Source: Acidobacteriota bacterium (GTDB lineage Bacteria; Acidobacteriota; Vicinamibacteria; Vicinamibacterales; SCN-69-37). Taken from it: a DNA stretch of 6,034 nucleotides. Where the stretch lies: assembly GCA_024653875.1 (NCBI GenBank), contig JANLHE010000105.1, positions 1 through 6,034 of the forward strand. The letters run 5' to 3'. Numbering within the stretch: the stretch's first letter is position 1; each line of letters opens with the position of its first letter. Shown piece after piece: positions 1 through 4,612 of the stretch. The notes beneath the pieces were generated by a model. That model did not search any database, was not told the DNA's origin, and worked only from the letters and a program-made list of their open reading frames with translations. The position numbers were made by a program, and so were the translations under genes.

Positions 1-251
1 TTCTTGATGGCATCGGGCGCTTCCAGGCACAACACGACGCACGGGCCGGACGACATGAAGTCGGTCAGGCTGGCGAAAAACGGCCGCTCGCGGTGGACGG
101 CGTAAAAGCCCTCGGCCTCGCGTTTGCTGAGGTGCACCCGGCGCATGCCGCTGATGGTGAACCCCTGTTCTTCGATACGCACCAGAATTCGGCCGGTGTA
201 GCCGGCCTTCACGGCGTCAGGTTTGATGATGGCGAAAGTTCTCTCAGACAT
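1..251 (-). CDS. ndk: Nucleoside diphosphate kinase, N-terminal part (3' end beyond window)
   Basis: NDK moves the gamma-phosphate between NTPs and NDPs through a phospho-histidine, balancing ATP, GTP and dNTP pools in the cytosol. The visible 83 residues begin MSERTFAIIKPDAVKAG, carrying the family's IKPD motif (Lys10) for nucleotide phosphate binding, followed by GRIL, a Tyr50 and HRERPFF (53-59), all in the usual NDK order. The family is about 140 residues long, so roughly 60% is present. The catalytic histidine near residue 117 lies outside the window and cannot be checked. The start at 251 is the only one compatible with the MSERT-type N-terminus. No Shine-Dalgarno precedes it, but a perfect TATAAT lies 9 nt upstream. 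The gene is separated from korB by 349 bp holding a terminator, so it is probably its own transcription unit. NDK is known to associate functionally with succinyl-CoA synthetase in several bacteria, which fits the nearby sucCD. Identification is very secure. Confidence 0.96.
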   Translation of the reverse strand, partial: MSERTFAIIKPDAVKAGYTGRILVRIEEQGFTISGMRRVHLSKREAEGFYAVHRERPFFASLTDFMSSGPCVVLCLEAPDAIK

Positions 252-260
252 ATTTGGGCG

Positions 261-266
261 ATTATA
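261..266 (-). promoter_or_regulatory. Candidate -10 box of ndk (TATAAT, 9 nt before ATG)
   Basis: On the minus strand a consensus TATAAT is followed by the 9-nt CGCCCAAAT and then the ndk ATG. Transcription starting about 7 nt after the box would fall on an A only 3 nt before the start codon, giving an essentially leaderless mRNA. The 9-nt spacer has no purine-rich ribosome site, consistent with this. No good -35 is visible at 16-18 nt because that position is occupied by the CCCAGGAC octamer array. The start site is inferred. Confidence 0.6.
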
Positions 267-271
267 TCTGG

Positions 272-295
272 GTCCTGGGGTCCTGGGGTCCTGGG
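272..295 (+). repeat. Three tandem GTCCTGGG octamers
   Basis: Three exact head-to-tail copies of GTCCTGGG occupy 272-279, 280-287 and 288-295, followed by two further G. The array lies directly upstream of the ndk -10 box. The same octamer family, in the opposite orientation, occurs at 564-599 beside the korB stop codon, and a GTCTTGGG form recurs near 3597-3637. The recurrence suggests a dispersed short tandem repeat family. Its role is unknown. Confidence 0.8.
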
Positions 296-297
296 GG

Positions 298-523
298 CCG
301 ACCGTGGGCACCCCGGGATTGACGGCGCCAAAGGTCCTGAAGTCGCCCAACCCAAAGTACACGCGTCGAACGGTCCCAGGTGTGGCGGTCGTTGAACAGC
401 GCGCTGGACGCCCAGGCGCTGGAGGCCCTGTCCGCGTGGGTGTTCGCGCCCGGCCGCCTTAACGATGCCCCCACACGCGTGGCGGTCGAGGTGGAGATGT
501 CGTTCAGGGTCCACAAGGACTAG
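298..523 (+). pseudogene. Relic of a TonB-family C-terminal domain
   Basis: Two pieces of an energy-transducer TonB C-terminal domain can be read in different frames. The first (codons from 313) reads PGLTAPKVLKSPNPKYT, matching the family opening 'G-x-T-x-P-x-x-L-x-x-x-x-P-x-Y-T'. The second (about 380-523) reads VWRSLNSALDAQALEAL, then SAWVFAPGRLNDAPTRVAVE and VEMSFRVHKD, then TAG. It matches the closing 'V-x-x-S-L...LD..A..A...W.F.PG....P..V.V.VE..F' pattern. In an intact domain about 25 residues holding the IQG-x-V and DG-x-V strands separate the two parts. Here only some 7 codons remain and the frame changes, pointing to an internal deletion. There is no start codon, signal anchor or proline-rich linker upstream, so the 5' part is also lost. 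It lies alone on the plus strand between ndk and korB, with no TonB-system partner nearby. The match is by eye to family patterns. Confidence is good for the C-terminal half and moderate for the first half. Confidence 0.65.
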
Positions 524-552
524 AAGAAAAGGCACGGGCTGAAGCCCGTGCC
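522..552 (-). terminator. Rho-independent terminator after korAB
   Basis: On the minus strand a perfect 9-bp stem, GGCACGGGC / GCCCGTGCC (531-539 with 544-552), closes a TTCA loop and is followed directly by TTTTCTTCT (530-522). It lies 48 nt after the korB stop codon, which is right for ending the korAB message. The T-run overlaps the TAG stop of the plus-strand TonB relic. Read on the plus strand there is no T-run, so termination is expected for minus-strand transcripts only. The palindrome resembles widely scattered GC-rich REP-like palindromes and may be a co-opted copy of one. Confidence 0.8.
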
Positions 553-563
553 CTCCGTACGTT

Positions 564-599
564 GGACCCCAGGACTTCAGGACTTCAGGACCCCAAGAC
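564..599 (-). repeat. Degenerate octamer array GTCYTGRR beside korB stop
   Basis: Read on the minus strand, immediately after the korB TAG plus one base, the sequence runs GTCTTGGG, GTCCTGAA, GTCCTGAA, GTCCTGGG, GTCC with a strict 8-bp period. The unit GTCCTGGG is identical to that repeated three times on the plus strand at 272-295, so the ndk-korB gap is bracketed by the same octamer in inverted orientation. It lies between the stop codon and the terminator and would be transcribed in the korAB 3' UTR. Confidence 0.75.
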
Positions 600-600
600 C

Positions 601-1659
601 CTACTTCAACCCGGCCATCAGCTCTTCAAGCACCGACGGCGCCGGACGCGTCATTGACTGCGGCAGGAACGCAAGCGGCTGCTCCACCATGTTCAGGCTC
701 GTCAGGAAATCGTCCTTGTCGGGCTCGATGTAGATGACGCCGGTCGGGAACTCGCCACGCAGCGACGTCTCGTGCAGGAGCCGGTTGGCGGCCAGCTTGT
801 CCGTCGGGTCGTAGTGCTCCGAGATCTTCTTGAGGAAGAGGTGCGATCCGTCGTGCATCGTGACCTCCGTGGTGGAGCCGGGCTCGTAATCCACCGAGAT
901 GTCCTCGAAGAACGGCACAAAGGTCACCTCACCGAGCGCCTCGTCGTGTTCCTTCACGTAGGCGTAGCTCTTGGTGGACCCCTCGTGATCATTGAACGTC
1001 ACGCACGGCGAGATCACGTCGATCATGCACGTGCCCCGATGCGCGATGGCGGCCTTGAGGATGCTCAGCAGCTGTTTCTTGTCGCCGGAGAACGAGCGCG
1101 CGACAAAGGTGGCACCGAGCTCGATCGCGAGCGCGCAGGTGTCAATCGGCGGCAGGTCGTTCACTACGCCGTTCTTCGCCTTCGTGCCCAGGTCGGCCGT
1201 CGGGGAGAACTGCCCCTTCGTCAGGCCGTAGCACCCGTTGTCTTCGATGATGTAGATGAGCGGCAGGTTGCGCCGCATCAGGTGCACGAACTGGCCGATG
1301 CCAATCGCGCCCGTGTCGCCGTCGCCGCTGACGCCGATCGCCGCCATCGTGTGGTTGGCCAGCATGGCGCCGGTGGCCACCGAGGGCATGCGGCCGTGCA
1401 CGGAGTTGAAGCCGTGCGACTGGTTCAGGAAGTACGCCGGGCTCTTGCTTGAACACCCGATCCCGGAGAGCTTGATCACCTTCTTGGCATCCACGCCCAT
1501 TTCGTAGCAGGCGTCGATGATGCGCTCGGTGATGGCGTTGTGGCCGCACCCGGCGCACAGCGTCGTCTTGCTGCCGCGATACGACGCGAGTTCAAGACCC
1601 AGGCGGTTGGTCTTTTTGGCTTGGGGGGCGGGCGTGGGCGTGGACGTCTCGGTCGACAT
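601..1659 (-). CDS. korB: 2-oxoacid:ferredoxin oxidoreductase, beta subunit (probably 2-oxoglutarate)
   Basis: This is the thiamine pyrophosphate (TPP) and iron-sulfur subunit of a two-subunit CoA-acylating 2-oxoacid:ferredoxin oxidoreductase. The enzyme converts 2-oxoacid, CoA and oxidised ferredoxin to acyl-CoA, CO2 and reduced ferredoxin. The 352-residue protein has a Pro/Thr-rich N-terminal tail (1-17) and then the TPP-binding domain. Cys35 and Cys38 (CAGCGH), Cys69 (GIGCSS) and Cys219 (SPCVTFND) match the four [4Fe-4S] ligands of this family. GDGD (112-115) followed by EDNGCYGLTKGQ (139-150) is the TPP/Mg site. The long C-terminal region (about 245-352) is typical of the KorB branch. The start codon overlaps the korA stop by one base (TAATG), and AGGAG lies 8 nt upstream, so the two are translationally coupled. 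No separate gamma or delta gene is needed because gamma is fused in KorA. Substrate choice is inferred from the neighbouring sucCD; other 2-oxoacids are not excluded. Confidence 0.94.
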   Translation of the reverse strand: MSTETSTPTPAPQAKKTNRLGLELASYRGSKTTLCAGCGHNAITERIIDACYEMGVDAKKVIKLSGIGCSSKSPAYFLNQSHGFNSVHGRMPSVATGAMLANHTMAAIGVSGDGDTGAIGIGQFVHLMRRNLPLIYIIEDNGCYGLTKGQFSPTADLGTKAKNGVVNDLPPIDTCALAIELGATFVARSFSGDKKQLLSILKAAIAHRGTCMIDVISPCVTFNDHEGSTKSYAYVKEHDEALGEVTFVPFFEDISVDYEPGSTTEVTMHDGSHLFLKKISEHYDPTDKLAANRLLHETSLRGEFPTGVIYIEPDKDDFLTSLNMVEQPLAFLPQSMTRPAPSVLEELMAGLK

Positions 1660-1672
1660 TACTGCTTCTCCT
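1657..1672 (-). promoter_or_regulatory. korA-korB stop/start overlap with Shine-Dalgarno
   Basis: The korA stop TAA (1661-1659) and the korB start ATG (1659-1657) share one A as TAATG. AGGAG (1672-1668, inside the last korA codons) is spaced 8 nt from the ATG. This is the clearest ribosome site on the minus strand in the window and contrasts with the SD-less starts of ndk, korA and sucC. Re-initiation or coupling would keep the two subunits in step. Confidence 0.85.
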
Positions 1673-3497
1673 GCGCGACGATGCTCTGGGTAACGCTGCG
1701 GGCGTCAATCGGCAAACCGCTGTAGTGCAACACGCTCCGCAACCGTGTCTGCAGCGCCGGATCGATGTCGATGCGCAGCAGGCTCAGCATCTGCGCGTCG
1801 CGGTTCTGCTCCACCACGTAGACCCGGTCGTGGCGGCGGATGAACGCGTCCACCGACTCGGGGAACGGATAGGCGCGCAGCCGGAGGTACGACGTGTCCA
1901 GCGACGCTTCATCCTTCAGCAGGTCGCGCGACTCAATCACCGCCCAGTGGCTGGAGCCGTAGGCGATGATGCCCACCTTGGCGCCCTTCACGTCGTCGAT
2001 GACCGGCTGGGGCACCAGGCCCGCGGCGGTGTCGAATTTTTTCGACAGGCGATCCAGATTGTTCGTGTAGTCGTCGGCGCGCTCGGAGTACTGCGCCATC
2101 GCGTTGTGACCGGAGCCACGCGTGAAATACGATGGCGTGCCGGTGTCGGGAAGCGTCCGCCACGGGATGCCGTCGCCATCGAGGTCCTTGTAGCGGCCCC
2201 ACGACGCGCCCAGTTCGCGTACCTTGGCTTCGTCCAGCACCTTGCCGCGGTCCAGGGGCTTGGTGGGATACGTGAACGGCTCGGACATCCAGGTGTTCAT
2301 GCCCAGATCCAGGTCGCTCATCACGTACACGATGGTCTGCAGGCGTTCGGACAGGTCAAACGCGTCCCCGGCCATGTCGAAGCACTCCCCCATCGAGGCG
2401 GGCAGCAGCAGCACGTGCTTGGTATCGCCGTGCGAGTGAACGGCCGTCGAGAGGATGTCGCCTTGCGCCGTGCGCGTGGGCAATCCGGTGGAGGGACCGA
2501 CGCGCTGGATGTCGAACACCACGGCCGGCACCTCGGCGTAATACGCCAGGCCCGCGAACTCGGACATCAGCGAGATGCCCGGGCCCGACGTGGACGTCAT
2601 GGCGCGAGCACCCGCCCAGCTGGCGCCGATGACCATGCCAATCGCGGCAATCTCGTCTTCCGCCTGCACGATCGCGAACGTCGCCTTGCCGGTGTCCTTG
2701 TCCATGCGGTACTTGCGCATGTAGCTGATGAACGACTCGGGCAGCGAGGACGAGGGCGTGATGGGATACCAGGCGACGACCGTGCAGCCGGCGAACATGC
2801 AGCCCATCGCGGCGGCGGCGTTGCCGTCGACCAGGATCAGGCCTCCGGTCTTGTTCATCCGCTGGATCCGGTAGGGATGCTGAATCACCGCGAAGTGTTC
2901 TTGCGCGTACTTCGCACCTGCCTCGAGCGCGGCCTGGTTGAGCGCCATGGCTTTCGGTTTTTTGCCGAGGGTCTTGGACAACGCCTCAACCATCTCGCCC
3001 AGGTCCACCGACAGCAGGTGCGACAGCACCCCGTCGTAGATCATGTTCTTGACCAGGCGCCGCAACTTCGCGTCCGGGCAGACCTCGGCGACGATCTTGT
3101 CGAAGGGCACGGAATAAAACATCAGATCGTCGCGCAGCTCGTTGAGCTTCAGCGGCACGTCGTAGAGCACGGCGCGGCCCGGGTCGAGCGAGAGCACGTC
3201 CTCACGCGCGGTCTCGGCGTTCATCGCGACAAGGAAATCGATTTCCTTCTTCCGCGCGATATACCCCTTCGCGTTCGCGCGAATGGTGTACCACGTGGGC
3301 AATCCCGCGATGTTCGATGGGAACATGTTCTTGCCCGACACGGGCACCCCCATCTGAAAAATCGCGCGCAAGAGCACCAGGTTGGCAGTCTGACTGCCCG
3401 ACCCGTTGACGGTGGCGACCGAAATACTGAAATCGTTGACGACGTGCTGGGAGGATGAAGACTCGGCCGGTGCGGCCGTGGCAAGCGGCGAACTCAT
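1659..3497 (-). CDS. korA: 2-oxoacid:ferredoxin oxidoreductase, fused gamma-alpha subunit (probably 2-oxoglutarate)
   Basis: This 612-residue protein is the large subunit of the enzyme completed by KorB. The gamma domain comes first (about 22-200), opening with SISVATVNGSGSQTAN, the family's glycine-rich segment near the CoA site. The alpha domain I follows with YPITPSS (244-250), the hallmark motif for 2-oxoacid and CoA handling, then QAEDEIAAIGMVIGA (278-292) and TSTSGPGISLMSE (301-313). The domain II-like C-terminal part (about 505-612) contains KVGIIAYGSSHWAV and VYVVEQNRDAQM. The gamma-alpha fusion and length resemble actinobacterial and archaeal two-subunit enzymes; M. tuberculosis KorA is about 650 residues. 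No other ATG, GTG or TTG lies between codon 1 and the conserved gamma domain, so the start at 3497 is well fixed. It has no Shine-Dalgarno, but TATAAT ends 9 nt upstream. The enzyme would supply succinyl-CoA and reduced ferredoxin in the cytosol and is normally oxygen-sensitive, though aerobic versions are known. Assignment as 2-oxoglutarate-specific is an inference from sucCD. Confidence 0.94.
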   Translation of the reverse strand: MSSPLATAAPAESSSSQHVVNDFSISVATVNGSGSQTANLVLLRAIFQMGVPVSGKNMFPSNIAGLPTWYTIRANAKGYIARKKEIDFLVAMNAETAREDVLSLDPGRAVLYDVPLKLNELRDDLMFYSVPFDKIVAEVCPDAKLRRLVKNMIYDGVLSHLLSVDLGEMVEALSKTLGKKPKAMALNQAALEAGAKYAQEHFAVIQHPYRIQRMNKTGGLILVDGNAAAAMGCMFAGCTVVAWYPITPSSSLPESFISYMRKYRMDKDTGKATFAIVQAEDEIAAIGMVIGASWAGARAMTSTSGPGISLMSEFAGLAYYAEVPAVVFDIQRVGPSTGLPTRTAQGDILSTAVHSHGDTKHVLLLPASMGECFDMAGDAFDLSERLQTIVYVMSDLDLGMNTWMSEPFTYPTKPLDRGKVLDEAKVRELGASWGRYKDLDGDGIPWRTLPDTGTPSYFTRGSGHNAMAQYSERADDYTNNLDRLSKKFDTAAGLVPQPVIDDVKGAKVGIIAYGSSHWAVIESRDLLKDEASLDTSYLRLRAYPFPESVDAFIRRHDRVYVVEQNRDAQMLSLLRIDIDPALQTRLRSVLHYSGLPIDARSVTQSIVAQEKQ

Positions 3498-3506
3498 AAT
3501 CTATCA

Positions 3507-3512
3507 ATTATA
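3507..3512 (-). promoter_or_regulatory. Candidate -10 box of korA (TATAAT, 9 nt before ATG)
   Basis: A consensus TATAAT on the minus strand is followed by TGATAGATT and the korA ATG. The 9-nt spacing is identical to that at ndk, and an A again lies 7 nt after the box, predicting a leader of about 3 nt. There is no ribosome site. The box overlaps the outer two base pairs of the inverted repeat at 3511-3588, so any -35 contact would fall inside that repeat. Nothing close to TTGACA is present there. Confidence 0.62.
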
Positions 3513-3588
3513 GGGGGACGGGAGTCGATCTGTGGAAAACTCGCTGAATTACGATCGAGTTTCCCACAGATCGACTCCCGTCCCCCTA
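3511..3588. repeat. 33-bp inverted repeat with 12-nt loop (REP/MITE-like)
   Basis: The left arm 3511-3543 starts TAGGGGGACGGGAGTCGATC and its exact reverse complement forms the right arm 3556-3588. The only mismatch is A3536 opposite C3563. The 12-nt spacer 3544-3555 is CTGAATTACGAT. The arms are GC-rich outside and carry CTGTGG(A/G)AAACTCG near the loop. The G-run edge plus GGGAGTCGATC core looks like the palindromic elements mobilised in trans by REP-associated (TnpA/RAYT) transposases, but no transposase lies in this window. It sits between sucD and korA, touching the korA -10 box. It could also form a strong RNA hairpin ending the sucCD message, although neither arm is followed by a real T-run. 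Confidence 0.85.
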
Positions 3589-3590
3589 CT

Positions 3591-3642
3591 CCGCATCCCA
3601 AGACCACCGCATCCAAGACAAGCACCGCGCCCAAGACCACCG
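3591..3642. repeat. Imperfect tandem repeat ACCGCATCCCAAGACC type
   Basis: Three degenerate copies of a 15-18 bp unit run downstream of sucD: CCGCATCCCAAGACCA (3591-3606), CCGCATCCAAGACAAG (3607-3622) and ACCGCGCCCAAGACCACCG (3624-3642). The 13-mer CCCAAGACCACCG is exact at 3597-3609 and 3630-3642. On the minus strand each unit contains GTCTTGG(G/A), the same core as one octamer after korB. The stretch 3643-3677 is C/G-rich (CCCCGTCCCCCAGACC) with no gene. I see no clear intrinsic terminator for sucCD in it. Confidence 0.65.
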
Positions 3643-3677
3643 GATCCCCGTCCCCCAGACCGCCCCGGTCGCATTTC

Positions 3678-4547
3678 CTACTTGAGCAGGTCCTGCATCG
3701 CGCGGCCGATGTCGGCGGGGCTGTTGACCACGCGCACACCGGCGTCGGCCAGGGCCGCCATCTTCTCGGCCGCCGTGCCCTTGCCGCCGGCGATGATCGC
3801 GCCCGCATGGCCCATCCGGCGTCCGGGCGGCGCCGTCTGTCCGGCGATGAACCCGACGACGGGCTTCTTGAACGTGGCCTTGATGTAGGCGGCGGCCTCT
3901 TCTTCAGCGCTGCCGCCGATTTCGCCGATCATCACCACCGCTTCGGTCTCGGGATCCGCCGCGAACAGGCTCAGCGCGTCGATGAACGACGTGCCGATGA
4001 GCGGGTCGCCGCCAATCCCGATGCAGGTGGTCTGCCCCAGCCCGTTGGCCGTCAGCTGATGAATCGCCTCGTAGGTCAGCGTGCCGGACTTCGACACGAT
4101 CCCCACGCGGCCTTCCTTGCAGATGTGCCCGGGGATGATGCCGGCCTTGGCGCGGCCCGCCGAAATCAGGCCCGGGCAGTTCGGTCCAATCAAGCGCATG
4201 CCGGAGCCCTTCATGAAGGTCAGCGCCCGCATCATGTCCAGCGTGGGAATGCCTTCGGTGATGCAGACCGCCAGGGCCACGCCCGCATCGGCCGCTTCCA
4301 TGACGGCGTCCGCGCCGCCCGGAGGCGGGACGAAGATCACGGTCGCGTTGGCGCCGGTGGCCGCCACGGCATCGGCCACGGTGTTGAACACCGGCCAGCC
4401 CTCGTGGGTGGTCCCGCCCTTTCCGGGCGTCACGCCACCAACCACGTTGGTGCCATAGGCCTGCGCCTGTTTGGCGTGGAACGTCCCCTCGCGGCCGGTC
4501 AGGCCCTGCACCAGGAGACGCGTGGACTTATCAATCAGTACAGACAT
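3678..4547 (-). CDS. sucD: Succinyl-CoA synthetase (succinate-CoA ligase), alpha subunit
   Basis: SucD carries the CoA site and the catalytic histidine that is phosphorylated during the conversion succinyl-CoA + NDP + Pi to succinate + CoA + NTP. The 289 residues equal the E. coli length. The N-terminal CoA-binding Rossmann domain shows VQGLTGREGTFHAKQ (13-27) and GGVTPGKGG (37-45), then ITEGIP (96-101) and GPNCPGLI (121-128). The ligase domain has GRVGIVSKSGTLTYE (146-160) and GIGGDPLIGTSF (177-188). His247 in RRMGHAGAI matches the phosphorylated histidine (E. coli His246). Glu209 in MIGEIGG is the usual helper glutamate. The gene follows sucC after 65 nt containing a heptamer repeat. AGAGAA upstream of the ATG is only a weak ribosome site. 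Everything needed for activity appears intact. Confidence 0.97.
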   Translation of the reverse strand: MSVLIDKSTRLLVQGLTGREGTFHAKQAQAYGTNVVGGVTPGKGGTTHEGWPVFNTVADAVAATGANATVIFVPPPGGADAVMEAADAGVALAVCITEGIPTLDMMRALTFMKGSGMRLIGPNCPGLISAGRAKAGIIPGHICKEGRVGIVSKSGTLTYEAIHQLTANGLGQTTCIGIGGDPLIGTSFIDALSLFAADPETEAVVMIGEIGGSAEEEAAAYIKATFKKPVVGFIAGQTAPPGRRMGHAGAIIAGGKGTAAEKMAALADAGVRVVNSPADIGRAMQDLLK

Positions 4548-4573
4548 GGAACATTTCTCTAGGTGGCTATTTA

Positions 4574-4602
4574 TTATTTGGTTATTTGTTATTTGTTATT
4601 TG
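4574..4602. repeat. Four TTATTTG heptamers in the sucC-sucD gap
   Basis: TTATTTG occurs at 4574-4580, 4582-4588, 4589-4595 and 4596-4602, the last three in strict tandem and the first offset by one G. On the minus (coding) strand this reads (CAAATAA)n, giving TAA every 7 nt and so a stop in all three frames just after sucC. The AT-rich tract contrasts sharply with the GC-rich genes. It lies 10 nt after the sucC stop and about 27 nt before the sucD ATG, within the transcript. It resembles short tandem heptamers such as the STRR repeats of cyanobacteria in type, not in sequence. Confidence 0.8.
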
Positions 4603-4612
4603 AAGAGCGCCG

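Noticed and set aside
209..535. Minus-strand open frames across the ndk-korB gap
   Set aside because: They include the octamer repeats and the reverse of the TonB relic and overlap the ndk start. The products are low-complexity with no recognisable motif.
272..599. Possible CRISPR array from repeated units
   Set aside because: The units are 8 bp with no spacers, there is no 24-40 bp repeat, and no cas gene is nearby.
1725..3458. A 577-codon open frame on the plus strand, antisense to korA
   Set aside because: It mirrors the codon structure of the well-supported korA gene, has an Arg/His/Val-rich composition typical of antisense frames in GC-rich DNA, and shows no recognisable domain or ribosome site.
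3511..3588. The inverted repeat as an ordinary intrinsic terminator of sucCD
   Set aside because: The stem is far longer than usual terminators and lacks a T-run on either side. It may still affect transcription, but I list it as a repeat.
3532..3888. A plus-strand open frame beginning in the inverted repeat
   Set aside because: It reads the repeat and the proline-rich translation of C-rich repeats and then antisense sucD, so it is not credible as a gene.
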